A DNA stretch of 64,000 nucleotides from Chrysomallon squamiferum (GCA_012295275.1 CM022679.1:10077169-10141168), one strand, 5' to 3'. Counted from the stretch's first letter, positions 26,721 to 38,599 are shown. Notes: a model not told the origin generated them from the letters alone. Numbers and translations are program-made.

Positions 26721-26992
26721 TACATTACTTCTGCATTCTTCATTCTGTATGATGTGAATTCTAAGCTGAGTTGTCATGAAATATCTCAATATATAGTTCT
26801 CACAGAAAGTTATATATCACATCCAACAGAGTGTTGGCACATAGATTCCAATCTACAGAAAGATGTTCACAGAGGATTTAAAATATCTTGTCTTCCAGAA
26901 TTTGGAGGTCCATTACTATTTTTCTTCTTTAAATTTGTCAATATTTAAGATATTAAGTCAAATACTATACTCAGATACCAGGTCAGACCAAA

Positions 26993-27172
26993 TTAACCCT
27001 TTTGGCATCAAATTGTGGCACTAGACATACTTCCCAGCATCAGGTATTTCTGGGAAAATTACGTAAGTGAAATATTAGGGCTTGAGTTAAGCCAGTGCAT
27101 TATACTCAGATTTCTCACCAATGGGTCTTCCAGAATGAAGTAGTATCTTATCAATGGCACCAACAGGGTTAA
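26993..27172. mobile_element. piggyBac-like MITE, ~180 bp
   Basis: The segment starts TTAACCCTTTTGGCATC and ends with the inverted match GGCACCAACAGGGTTAA. The ends are therefore TTAA|CCCTKTTGGYRYC and its complement. TTAA target sites directly next to terminal CCC are the hallmark of piggyBac-superfamily elements. There is no room for a transposase, so this is a non-autonomous copy. The inside has its own short inverted pair (TCCCAG / CTGGGA). Confidence 0.7.
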
Positions 27173-27599
27173 ATCTACATTAATAATAAACAATTTAAAC
27201 ATATCGGTATTAAACAGAACGCTAAATTCTTTGATGAAAGTATGCTAGAATCTATCTATAATGCACCCAAGTCTCATATTAGCCCAAGAAAATTACTGTT
27301 AAGACATCTTGTGATACCTTAGTCCCTTAACCAGCTGGTAGATCATGTTCCACAGTCTATAAACAAACTTGCAGGGATTAATTACATTGTACACTGTTGA
27401 ATATTATAAACTATGTTACATACACATTGGTGCTTTTACAAAGAGGTTGAGAATTGTATTGCATTAAGCTCATGAAATGTCTGAGCCAATATATTTCAAG
27501 GGTGTTTTTGAATGACAGGTGCAAAAAAAAAAAAAAAAAAATTATTACAGCAGGTTTTGACTCTATTTTGTCAATTGAATAATACGCATATTTGACATA

Positions 27600-27929
27600 G
27601 ATGTATTATGAGTATGCATGAAGTATCTATGTAGGTATGTATGTATGTAGGTATGTATATATGCATGTATTACAGGTATGTATGTATTTGTAGTGTGTCT
27701 ATATGTGTGAGTGAATGACATTTTAATGTGTTTGTGTGTGTGCATGTTCATGCTATTTGTGTATGATTCAGTACGGTATGTGTACGATGTGTACAATGTC
27801 AATGCATGCGTAGATGCATGTTTCATTATTCAGCCACGCATTCCAGATACATCCAAACAGCAAGAGTGTAACTTTTGTATGTTCTGAAGTGATTTCATCA
27901 CATTGTCTGCATCTTGTCCGTCCTTGCCA

Positions 27930-27960
<31 letters not shown>
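27600..27960 (+). repeat. (GTAT)n and (AC)n microsatellites
   Basis: GTATGTATGTAGGTATGTAT runs near 27630-27690 and (AC)n at 27931-27960, with unremarkable sequence between. Confidence 0.85.
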
Positions 27961-27963
<3 letters not shown>

Positions 27964-28739
27964 ACAGCATTTCTGAACGACATCTTCTAAAACAGTTAGC
28001 GAGTGCCAGACGAGAAGTGTAGGAAATCCCGCAGTGGCTTTTTGTCTGTGTCGTCGCACGTATTGATTTTACTCTGTCTGTCAGAGGAGGTGATGGTAAC
28101 ACAACACTTTAATGGAACACTTGACACACAGACAGCTTTAGTGAATACAATTCATCAGTTTCATAAATCAACCTATCTGATGCTTGACAAGCGATTGCAA
28201 GTCAAAAGAGTTTTAATTAAATGGATAATTCTACTTTACGTCTTGACGGGGAAAAAACTTTTATTTTTTTATTTTTTTTTTTTTTTTTTTTAAAATGAAA
28301 AGAAGAGAAATGCCAACCAAAAAAAAAAAAAAAAAAGAAGAAAAAAAAAGTAAAGAGAAGATTTCAACCGCTGTTAAAACCTCATTTAGATTTGAATACT
28401 GTTACAGTCTGTGTCTGTATCTGATTAGATAAAAGAGAAACTAAATATGTTCATCCAAAGTATGAGCATATTTTTGAAAACATAGGTATGAAATTATATG
28501 AAAAATTAAAATGAAAATGTGTGATCTTACTTGTATATGTAACTGAATACATTACACTTTTCTTACTCTCTGAAGTTATTTCCAAAGTACTTTTCCTCAA
28601 CCACCCCCCACACCCCCCCACACACACACCATCTCTCAAACACCCACATACCTACACAACAGCAAGCATGCATGCATCCACGTGCATACACACACAAACT
28701 CTCTCTCTCACAAGAAAAAACAAAACAAACAACACTTAC

Positions 28740-28807
28740 CTGGTGATTTCCACTACCAGAGTACAATCCAACAGGTTGACTGTTATACAAAGTATTCTCC
28801 AGATGAT
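28740..28807 (-). CDS. CASKIN: Caskin homologue, short internal exon in the linker
   Basis: A polypyrimidine acceptor (gtctttttttgtag) precedes 68 nt, and the donor is CAG|GTAAGTG, a near-perfect 5' splice site. The exon brings in two bases that complete GAT with the G left by the 32451 exon. It then encodes HLENTLYNSQPVGLYSGSGN and HQ, ending on a codon boundary. The phase match at both ends and the strong sites support it. The peptide is Ser/Asn/Gly-rich and probably disordered, with no motif I recognise. At 68 nt it could be alternatively spliced, but skipping it would shift the frame. Confidence 0.7.
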
Positions 28808-29189
28808 CTACAAAAAAAGACATAAAAGATAAATAAATTTTGAACATAAAAACATGCACAGCTCGTGTAACGTCACAACAGTAATGAATCAACAGGTCTA
28901 TAACATACAACAGATATCCCTGTATAATTTATATACATATATACACACACACATACCCACAGAGAAAGAGTCCTGCTCTGCACTCACTGCACACTGCACT
29001 GAGATCTAATTATATGGATGGGTGACTAGAAAACCAAACTGTGTTACATTTATTTCACTCACTCAATCTTCTTCGTCTCTTATATTTTTCACTTGATGCA
29101 GTTCGTTTGTTGGTAGTAGTGGACTTGGTCTACGGCCAATACTTTTAAGTGGCAGCGAAAACAGTTTTTATTGGCAGGCTATAGTCTAT

Positions 29190-29760
29190 ATCAATAATCT
29201 ACAAGCCTGATGACTGATGATATAAAACACCTCTCAACTTGCAGATAAAAGTGTTGTGTACTGATAACTAATGATATAAAAACTTTGCAGCTGAAAGTAT
29301 TGTATAACACTATATGTACTAAGAACTAATGAAATAAACTTCGTAGCTAACAGCATAGTAAAAAGCTGTATGTATTAACAACTAATGATATAAACTTCGT
29401 AGCTAACAGAATAGTAAAAAGTAAATGTCTTAGCTAGCTATATAGTGAAAATCTATAGAGAATTGATGATATAAACTTCATTAGCTAACAATGAAGGAAA
29501 AATCTGCATGCAGAGAGAATTAACAATATAAACTTTCAATCTTGTCATCATAGTAAAAAGCTGTGAGAATTAATGACACAAACTTTGTAGCTAACAGCAT
29601 AGGAAATGTCTGTATATACTAATGACATAAACCTTGTAGCTAATAATAAAAAGCTGAATGTTCTGAGAAATAATGTTATAAATTTCATAGCTAACAGTCT
29701 AGTGAAAAGCCACATGTACTGATGATATTAACTTTATAGCTAACACTCAAACACGTTTTT
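29190..29760 (+). repeat. Degenerate ~55-bp minisatellite, ~10 copies
   Basis: ACTAATGATATAAACTTYGT, AGCTAACAGCATAGTAAAAA and GCTGTATGT recur at 50-60-bp steps. Confidence 0.75.
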
Positions 29761-30229
29761 ACAACTTCCAGACTTGAAGAACATGGATCAAGGTAACATT
29801 TATTATGTGTTAAAGATTCTTAATGACAGAATACAGAGGTGGTGTTAAAATGACTGGAAAAGTAATTACGGAATTTCATCACTTTTTTCTTTATATTTTA
29901 ATCACCATCTGATTGTAATTATATTTCTCCTAAATAAATAAATAAATAATTTTTAATATATTTTTAGTTTTAGCATAATTTGGTTAAATGAACATCAGTT
30001 TAATTTAAACCATTACTGCCCTAACATCAATTCTGAAAAGAGATTATCATTAAATATTTTATTTTAAAAAAAAAAAAAAAAAAAAAAAATAAAAATTTCA
30101 ATATTTAATATCAAATAAAAACCACAGTAGAATATTATAAAAAATTATCCTACAAAACTTTGGCATTTTCAACTCATCATCATCCAAAACCAAACAAAAT
30201 AAAAGTTTTTAAAAACAAAAGCGCAATAT

Positions 30230-30600
30230 TTTACCTACATGATTACATGGAAGAACGCACACGAAACATGAACCATTTCCCATTCAGTATTTTAATAGAT
30301 TCTGGTGGACAGCGTGCCACGAATGACCATTTAGCATCTTTTAGCTTTATAATCCTGTCAAATGCGCTCATGTCAGATGCATTTAGAGTGAAAACTACGG
30401 TGGAAGGCCCCTGAAGACTGCACACAACACTGGCCAATTAGCTGTAACAGGATGGAATAATCAAGCATGGTGTACTGAGCCGTAAACCGGTACAATATCA
30501 TGCAGCATGTTCGATATTCAATGGATCCGCAAACAGTCCCAACAGACTCGCTGCTCAATTGTAATTCACTTTAACAACGATGATGGATAGGAGTGATCTT
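30230..30600. promoter_or_regulatory. Best candidate conserved non-coding island (possible intronic enhancer)
   Basis: A 370-bp island of balanced, repeat-free sequence in an AT-rich intron. It contains CATTTAGCATCTTTTAGC, TTTATAATCCTGTCAAATGC (TAATCC and a CAAATG E-box), GTCAGATGCATTTAGAG, TGGCCAATTAGCTGTAAC (CCAAT plus TTAGCTG), GGAATAATCAAGC and CTCAATTGTAATTCAC. Frames of 60-84 codons exist on both strands but match nothing and lack splice context fitting the Caskin phases. Function is inferred. Confidence 0.35.
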
Positions 30601-30659
30601 TCCACTTCCATAATTTGTCAAGAGAAAGTGGTGGAATACAATGTTTTTCATGAAAAAAA

Positions 30660-30850
30660 AAAAAGTCTTAATTAAGCCAAGGACACAGTGTTCTAAAATG
30701 AAGTGTTGGTCCTCTTTTTTATTCTTTTTCTCAACATGCAATGATGTTCTGAAAAGTCCATTTAATCAAAAGTCACAGTGTCCTAAGATGAAGTTATTAA
30801 GTAATTTTTCTCAACATTCATATTTGTTTTATCAAAGACCATTTCAGAGA
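30660..30850 (+). repeat. Two-copy ~110-bp tandem repeat
   Basis: CACAGTGTTCTAAAATGAAG and CACAGTGTCCTAAGATGAAG, each followed by TTTTTCTCAACATKCA and a TCAAAGWCCATTT-type block. Confidence 0.7.
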
Positions 30851-31029
30851 AAGACATCTATCCTATAATAATTTAACAGGTCTGTTTGCAAGCTCTAAGA
30901 CAATGAGGTAGAGACTTAAAATAAAGAATCACATCCTTTTTTAAAGATATCTGTCCAATGCCAGAAAATCAAATTAAGAATACAATGTGCAATAATGATT
31001 TAACAAATCTTGTCAAAGAATGAGATTTT

Positions 31030-31437
31030 TGTTTTACAGCTTTTGCATTGGTTAATCCTTTAAATTGGCAGAGAGAATCGTCTATATACACAGTACGAAA
31101 GCCACTTGTGGCAGACTCTGAAACCAGCCACTGGGCACTGGCTGAAATGGCAAGAATCCAATCAACCTTTAGCACTAATACCAGTAACAGGATCATAAAG
31201 AAAGATAATAGATGTAACAAAAGGATGCTTTCTGCTTATCAAATGCAGCATCAGATTCACTACTTAGATGGTTTCAAAAATCCAAAACTGCATAAACAGC
31301 TTGAAGAGAATCCAATTTTTAATGGTCCATCCATCAATTTGATACTTTTAATGGACAGAAAATTTTCATATCACAATCAGGAAGAATGCAGCAACATATT
31401 CCATGCTTTAATATTGATCTATTGTCTAAAATAAGTG
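31030..31437 (+). other. Long stop-free frame, unrecognised
   Basis: About 130 codons without a stop on the plus strand, opposite to Caskin, and not made of simple repeat. It begins after an acceptor-like TTTTGTTTTACAG, has no ATG near its start, and contains AEMARIQSTFSTNTSNR and YQMQHQIHYLDGFKNPK. I do not recognise a family. In DNA this AT-rich such a run is uncommon but could occur by chance in 64 kb. It may be a decayed transposon fragment or non-coding. Confidence 0.2.
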
Positions 31438-32019
31438 CTAAAACCCAAGGACCAAAAAAAAAAAAGATATAATCAAATGATCAAGCTCTGGAAATGATGA
31501 CCATATCCACTGATTATGAATTGCAGTGGAGTTTCAGCTCATAATCTATAACCAGTATCAAATTCAATGTTTAGAGATCTAAGGCTGTTGTGATGATCCC
31601 CATCTCAGTGGTAAAGCCATCAAGCTTAAAGGAATTGGACAAAGTCCAACAGCATCAAATCAGAGCTAAAAGGAGAGGTATAAAGCTATTAAGCCAAAAG
31701 ATGTTCCCTTATCATCTTGTTTTTTTTTTTTAAATAGTAACTTGCTACCACTCTGCTTATCATTCTGAAAATATCCCGAAAATAAATTCTGATAAATATT
31801 TCAAATATGTAACTTTTATCTCCCAAATTTTTAATGATAAAACAAAATATTAATTCATCTTAGTTTTAATTTATTGTAAGTATATGGATCCCATACTCAT
31901 TCAAAATGATAAAAGTTGTGTTATAAGAACTTATAACACTCCATTTTGTATAACTTTTGTTTAATATTCTCACTTTTAAACCAGCTGATAATAAAAATCT
32001 TTACTAATGTTAAAATAGG

Positions 32020-32390
32020 TCTATGGTAGCCTTTTATTTCCTGTAACAGTAGTCTATGATAAACTTGTTTTAAATGTAACAGTAGTCCATGACAGGAATG
32101 TCTTAACTGTAATAAAATTCCATGATATGCTTGTCTTAACTGTAACAGTAGTCTATCATAAACTTGTCTTAAATGTAACTGTAGCCCAGTACATGCTTGT
32201 TTCAACTTTAACATTGGTTCATAACAAGGCTTGTCTCAATTATAACAATAATCCACGACTTGTTTGTGTAAATGTCCTGCAATGCTTCTGTGAAAGTCCT
32301 GTCTTAACTATAAAAATCTGTGATAATCTTGCATGCAGTGTAACAATAGCTACACGACATTAATTGTAACTACAGCCTATGGCAAACCTG
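32020..32390 (-). repeat. ~35-36-bp minisatellite next to the linker exon, ~10 copies
   Basis: Plus-strand units CTTGTCTTAACTGTAACAGT followed by AGTCTATGATAAA. On the gene's sense strand the phase is kept well enough to leave a 97-codon open frame with 12-residue repeats such as LLLQLRQAYHGI. Probably an accident of period 36. Confidence 0.75.
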
Positions 32391-32450
32391 CTTAAACATT
32401 GTGTATGCCTCTTCAGTGTGTTAAGTATTAGCTTTTCTGCATTCACGTAC

Positions 32451-32627
32451 CTTTCATTGGACTTCTCGTCATATGTAGTTGTAGTGGTGGTGGTGGGAAG
32501 ACGTCTTCAGGTGTATGGGGTCCGTGGCCGTTGGGGACGTATCCCTGGCCACGATGAAGTAGGTCAGGCACTTGGGGCATTCCGACAGGCTTCGACTGCT
32601 GCATAGATGCTTGTTGTTTGGAGATGG
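32451..32627 (-). CDS. CASKIN: Caskin homologue, internal exon: linker after SH3
   Basis: The acceptor atcaattgcag is followed by 177 nt (2 + 58 codons + 1) and the donor G|GTACGTG. With the A carried over from the SH3 exon it reads T-ISKQQASMQQSKPVGMPQ, then a Gly/His/Pro-rich stretch with GYVPNGHGPHTPEDV, FPPPP and HMTRSPMK. It is clearly richer in G+C than the surrounding introns and has no stop in the used frame. The composition fits a disordered linker, and FPPPP is the kind of motif bound by EVH1 domains. I do not recognise a family motif, so the assignment rests on phase, composition and its place in the same transcript. Confidence 0.75.
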
Positions 32628-32835
32628 CTGCAATTGATGTGAAGAAATAAATAAAAAAATAAATAAATAAATAAAAAAAACTTACAAAACAAGTTTTTAA
32701 TAAAACAAGTGTGGCAGGCAGGTTGTTAAAAACTTTGTGTAATATTTTTAATGCAAGTTATAACTGAGATATATACAGCAGTCAGGTGTGTTAGTGAGAG
32801 ACATACAGAAAGAATAATAGAAGAGAGATTAATAT

Positions 32836-32843
<8 letters not shown>

Positions 32844-32926
<83 letters not shown>
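32844..32926 (+). repeat. (TA)n(GA)n compound microsatellite
   Basis: (TA)12 followed directly by (GA)n of about 29 units. Confidence 0.95.
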
Positions 32927-32931
<5 letters not shown>

Positions 32932-34559
32932 TTTTTGAAAGATATAAAGAAAAAAGGGGCAGATACAAAAATGTTATACTGATGGAGAGATCGTGTTAGA
33001 AAGAAAAAAGAAAAAATAGATAAAATGTAGGAGGGTATGCATCTGAATATGACAGAGAATGGGGAAAAGAAGGGGGGGGGTGAGAGATAAAACAAATTTA
33101 ACATAATGCATTAAAAAACAAAACTGCAGAAGAGATTATGCTTATTAATATGAAAACCTATAAAATATGTGTATACCAGGAAATGTTTTTAAAAAACTAT
33201 TGAAATAAAATACTTTTTAATTTTGTGTCACAAAATGGGGTCAAATGATAATTACAACCATGTGGCTAAAACAGAAAATCTGAAGACATTCAATAAGTTT
33301 CTACAAGTCATTATTTTTGTACTTGTAAAATAAAAAAAACCTGTAGCTAATAATAAAGTATGACAGCAAGTTTTTGTGATGTCATAAAAATGTTTTCAGG
33401 AAATAAACAAAAATGGAAGCCTTTGTTCATCTCCACATCCATTCCTGTTTTATAGTTACAAGTTTTTATTTTTATTTTATTATGATTATTATTATTATTA
33501 TTCTTTTTTTTTTTAAATACTGACAATGGATAAACTATACTTAACCCTTTTTTTTGCATGATGAGAAATATTTTAACAAAAAAATAAAATTCAGTATAAA
33601 GATAATTTAAAACATGAATTAAAAAAAAAAAATATATATATATATATATATATTAACCTCTTTAAAAAGGTAAAGTAAAAAAAAAACCTCAAACCTTAGT
33701 CTATATGAAATATGATAACTTATTTTTGTCACTGAACTGAACCGAACAAGACCAATATCAATAGCAAATGCAAAATGATTTACAATTCAGCTAAGGTGAA
33801 AATATTCAAGTTAAACTGTGGCTAAAAAAAACCCCATCTCCACATTTAACTATCTGTGCAGGAAACTGTAATTATCATTTGTTGATAATTCATGTAACAT
33901 ATGCTGTAAGCTGCCAGATAAAACTAACATGTCAACAACTCTTTATTTTCCTATTTGTTTCTGCTTTATGATTCTTTATGAATCTTTTTACTTAGATAAT
34001 TTGTTGCTATTTTCAACAAAAAAACGTGGCATGTTTTCAAGACAAATTCGTAATCTATCAGATTAGGGTCATAATTTCGGAGAAACATGAGTATTACAGT
34101 CGTGATCTTTTAAGAAAATTGAATATTATGTCAGAAACGCGTCATTAAATATAACCGATCGTTTTTTTAAAAAAAAAAAATAAAAATAATAAAAAAATAT
34201 TTTTACTCAGCCTGTCTAGATTTTTCGCTTTACTCAGTCTGTTTAGTATATTGTTATTTTATTTTTTTCCCCTTCTTCATGATCGGCTACGTATTTTCTT
34301 ACCAGGGTTATAAACCACACATGTTGTGTGTATCACTGTTTCAGTTGAGTAATAAAACAAGTGAGGTTATTGTTTTTAGGCAATAAATTCAACCATCTGT
34401 CAAATACGTTAATCTCCATATACAAATCAGCACAAACAAAATGTGGAAAGATCATGCCTTGTCAACTATGCTGGTAACTTTCTTCTACTGATATTTACTG
34501 TGTCGGTTTTTTTATTTTTTTTTTTTTTTTTTTTGTTGTTGAAAGTATTTAAAAGTAAC

Positions 34560-34830
34560 AAGACAAGATTGAAAGATACCCAGATAAAAAAAGACAAAAG
34601 AGATATAGGAGAGGGGGAAGATTAAGTAGTGAGTGAGTGAGTGAGTGAGTGAGTGATAAAGAGGGGAAAGAATGAAAGAGAAAAACAGTAAAAGAAAAAT
34701 AGAAAATCTGAAACAAAAAAAACAGATTAACAGACAAATAAAAAGACAATAGATTTTGACTGAGAGGGAGATGCTAAAGCAGAAAGAAATGGATACAATG
34801 AAGTACAAAGGGAGAGAGAGAGAAGAGTAC
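34560..34830 (+). repeat. Purine-rich tract with (GTGA)n
   Basis: Largely A/G sequence with seven GTGA units at 34627-34656. Confidence 0.85.
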
Positions 34831-35234
34831 ATTTATTTTTTGTGGAAAATTGATTAATTTTATTAGTACAAAAAATAAGATAAAATAAATTAAAATAAAA
34901 TAAAATAAAATAAATAAATAAATAAATAATAGTAATAATAATATTATAAGATAGATCTGTAATTTTATAATTAATTTATTTACAGTTTAGACAGAAATTC
35001 AAAAAAACAAAAATCAGCTCATTCATAGAAAAAGCTTGACATCCGTGAAAACAGAACATTTTAAAACATCTATTAAATTCATGAATGAAAATAAAGTGTC
35101 AACTGGTATGTATTACATAACTTTAACAGAACGACCGACTGCTTCAAATATTCTAAAAATTATTGCCCCTAATCTGTCCTGTAAGGAAAAAATTTCACAC
35201 ATACAAACAGACATACATAATAATGTACACTTAC

Positions 35235-35346
35235 TTTGACTGTCCACAAGAACAACATGGTTGGATGGGAATAGGCCAGTTTTGGCCATTCTGCCTGGCT
35301 GAATTATCTGACCCTTCCAGATGCCATCAGGTTTCTGTTCCAGCAC
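35235..35346 (-). CDS. CASKIN: Caskin homologue, internal exon: SH3 domain, C-terminal half
   Basis: The acceptor gttactgcag is followed by 112 nt in phase 0: 37 codons plus one base (A), then the donor GTAAGTG. The peptide starts VLEQKPDGIWKGQI and ends GLFPSNHVVLVDSQ. VLEQ-P-DG-WKG is shared with vertebrate Caskin SH3 domains (VLEQHPDGRWKG, from memory), and it joins in frame to GDIIT of the preceding exon. Together the two exons give a complete SH3 of about 60 residues. The first Trp of the usual WW pair, which normally contacts ligand, is Ile here, and the last motif is FPSNHV rather than FPSNYV. The overhanging A pairs with CC of the next exon to make a Thr codon, which supports both splice sites. 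Confidence 0.88.
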
Positions 35347-35504
35347 CTGCAGTAACACAAAGTAACACAGTGTATGCGTTTTGTTAAAACAGAAACATTG
35401 TTATACAAGTGGCTTATCTCAAAAATTTGGTGTGAGTTGATGTACAAAGTGTGCATATCTGATAAAATATATGGCAAAATAGAGAATATTTCTGAATTAT
35501 GTCG

Positions 35505-35508
35505 TTTA

Positions 35509-35541
<33 letters not shown>

Positions 35542-35559
35542 GATTATTATTATTATTAT

Positions 35560-35594
<35 letters not shown>

Positions 35595-35660
35595 ATACTA
35601 GTAGTTGTTGTTGTTGTTGTTGTTGTAGTAGTTATTTATTTATTTATTTATTTATTTCTT
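35505..35660 (+). repeat. Compound (ATT)n(TAG)n(TTG)n(TTTA)n
   Basis: Successive trinucleotide blocks: (ATT)n 35513-35560, (AGT)n 35561-35600, (TTG)n 35604-35624, then (TTTA)n. Confidence 0.95.
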
Positions 35661-36264
35661 CATTTATTTTTAAATAACAAAATCAACACATTTCTTGCCT
35701 ATACAAATTACACACAAACTAAAAATTAATAAAAGCATTGGTAAAAAAATAAACAATAAAATAAAAATAAATACAATTTTCATTAAACATTGAAAAGAAA
35801 ATGATTAAAAGGGAAAAATATAAAATAAATAAATAAATGATAATAATGATGATAATAATAATAATTGAATAATTTAGTGATACTGTAAAATTATAAATAC
35901 AACACAAGATGATAAATTTACAATACATTAAAAACATGGAACTGAAGTCGGTAATAAGCTGACAAACCAAGAAAGACAACTCTTAATAGCTTGTCGTTTC
36001 AAGTGTTTAGGGAAATTCCAGAATATTAGCATTCAAACGTAAAAACACACACAAACACACAAAAACACAAATCAGATGTGATTATTTAATCTTTGAAAAT
36101 CTCAAAGCCTCTATAAAATGTTATACAGCTTAATAAAAAGTAGCAAATGAATATCCCCAGCACAAAGTTCATATGATGTTGAATACAAATAAATGGATCA
36201 GTGTTATATAAATGCTGGTGTATCATTCTTAAATCTTTTAACATATTTTTTTTTTTTTATCTGT

Positions 36265-36610
36265 AACACAAAAACTCTGTAAGATAAAACACTCTTTGCA
36301 ACACATAAATTCTCCAACACAAAATTGCTAAAAAAAAATGTGTGCAACACAAAAACATTAACACATAAAGTCAAATAATAAACACTAACTGTATCATATC
36401 AAACCTCTATAATACAAATAATCTCTCTGTAACACACACTCTCTTCAAAACAAAAACTCTAAATCAAACTCTCTACAACACAAAAACTCTGTAACATAAA
36501 CTCTTATAACACAAAAAACTCTACAGCACACAAAAAAAAAAAAAAAATCTACAACAAAAATTCTCTAACACACAAAATCTCTCTCTATAACATAAAAAAG
36601 CCCAGTAAAA
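36265..36610 (+). repeat. ~19-bp minisatellite
   Basis: AACACAAAAACTCTCTACAA-type unit repeated about 15 times with deletions. Confidence 0.75.
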
Positions 36611-36968
36611 AAACTCTCTCTACAACAGGCCAGTGTTGGAATGTGCTGTACGTAGATGGTCAGTGTGGTTTATGTTTGTTTTCATCAGGTTTGACGACTG
36701 GCAGAGAAAGTGATTAAACCTGAGTGACATGCTGACTCTCACCTGTCATTCTCGTGTTCATTTACCTGGTGTTGTTTTGTTTTTTGTTTTTGTTTTTTTA
36801 CCTATCTGCTGAACAGTGGAAGAATTCAACAGAGTGCTGCTACTTCAGTTTAACACACTGGAGTTCTGTTTTCAGTTCTCAGTAACTGGCATGTGTATAT
36901 GTACACAACAGGCTCAGTTTATTATGGTTATTATTATCATTTTAAATTATTTTCTATTACTGTTACTT

Positions 36969-36970
<2 letters not shown>

Positions 36971-37015
<45 letters not shown>

Positions 37016-37105
37016 TTATTTATAAATCTATTTATTTATTTGTTATTTTATTTATTTATTTGTTATTTTATTTATTTATTTATTTTGTTGTTGTTGTTGT
37101 TTGTT
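36971..37105 (+). repeat. (ATT)n, (TTTA)n and (TTG)n
   Basis: (ATT)14 followed by TTTA/TTTG repeats and (TTG)n. Confidence 0.95.
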
Positions 37106-37529
37106 TTGGGGTAGTTGTTTGCACACTAACACTTGAACATTAAAGCATGTATGAATTAATTTAAGATGCACAAAATAAGGGATTGAGCCCTGTTATGGAA
37201 AAAAAGGGGTCACTTAAATTATGCTGGATGTAGTTTTCAAGATGGGTGATATTAAAAAAAAAATAATAATAATTAGTGATAAGAAAAAAACAACAATATA
37301 AATATATATATAAATCTGTTCAGGGGCATGTGTGAAGGTTTACATGTGAGACAGAAATCATACATAATTCATACATACCAAACATGAATAGAAACATAAA
37401 CAATTACTAAAGGTGCAGAGATATGTAAACAGCAGTGACACAGGTTAATATCACTAATCGTAATTAAGGGATTAGAAACGACAAGCTGTAATCCAGTAAT
37501 CATTGTCATGTAACAAGAAGAGCAAAAAA

Positions 37530-37632
37530 CCCAATGATGATAATGATGATGATGACAACATTAGCAATATTTTGTTTTTGTTTTCTGATTTCAGTCACTC
37601 TCCATCAATGAACTGCTTTCTTTTACATCATC

Positions 37633-37678
<46 letters not shown>

Positions 37679-37683
37679 TTATA

Positions 37684-37716
<33 letters not shown>

Positions 37717-37802
37717 GTCATAATTATAGCAACAACAATAGTAATAATTGTAAAAATTATTATAACTGCATTCATAATCACAATAAAAATGATGCTGATG
37801 AA

Positions 37803-37886
<84 letters not shown>

Positions 37887-37945
37887 AATAATAATAATAA
37901 CAATAACAATGATAATAATAATGATGATGATGATGATAAAACACC
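37530..37945 (+). repeat. Compound trinucleotide tract with two palindromic junctions
   Basis: (AAT)n 37633-37672 is followed by AACAATTATA and (ATT)n 37685-37716; later (GAT)n 37803-37838 meets (ATC/CAT)n 37839-37886. Each pair is self-complementary. The long Asn, Asp and His runs in translation are not a gene. Confidence 0.95.
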
Positions 37946-38390
37946 TCCTCAAGCTCCCAAAATAAGCCAGAATGAAATACAAGAAATTACCGAATGCTCC
38001 AACAAACTCCAGATGTAACATGTTGGCTTTGCTATTTATATTTGTTTTAGTACTAAGTGATCTGTTTTGTTTCCCAGAATATGTCTGAACTGTGTCAGTT
38101 CAGGTATAAACCATGCCACACAGTGAGTGAGTGAGTCATTCTCATATACATACATATATACTATGCTAATCAATGCAAGGTTCATATCAAATAGTATGTA
38201 AAACAGATAATATAACATAACGTATGGTGTAATATAAAATGATGTATGTGCTTAGGTATGCATACAAATAATAACATACCTTTCCCCCCTCCAGAAAAAA
38301 AAGAAGAAAATAAAACACACCATCAGATCTCTAAATATATGTAAAGTTAAACACAGAGAGTAATAGACGCTGCAAAATATACCCATGCCC

Positions 38391-38393
<3 letters not shown>

Positions 38394-38467
<74 letters not shown>

Positions 38468-38540
38468 AACAGAGAGAGAGAGAGAGAGAAACAGAGAAAC
38501 TGAGAGAAAAACAGAGAAACTGAGAGAGAGAGAAACAGAG

Positions 38541-38599
<59 letters not shown>

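Larger units (their letters stand above)
28808..32450 (-). other. Caskin intron, 3.6 kb
   Basis: Between linker exons. It contains a ~55-bp degenerate array (29190-29760), the best non-coding conservation candidate (30230-30600), a two-copy ~110-bp repeat (30660-30850), a long stop-free stretch on the plus strand (31030-31437), and a period-36 array (32020-32390) next to the upstream exon. Confidence 0.65.
32628..35234 (-). other. Caskin intron, 2.6 kb, after the SH3 exons
   Basis: Phase-1 intron between the second SH3 exon and the linker. It holds (TA)n/(GA)n at 32844-32926, a G-run at 33074, a (TA)n near 33640, and a purine-rich tract with (GTGA)n at 34560-34830. Otherwise AT-rich with no gene seen. 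Confidence 0.65.

Noticed and set aside
37503-38021. 171-codon Asn/Asp/His-rich frame and its opposite-strand frames
   Set aside because: Entirely compound trinucleotide repeat, open on both strands because the triplets contain no stop in those frames.
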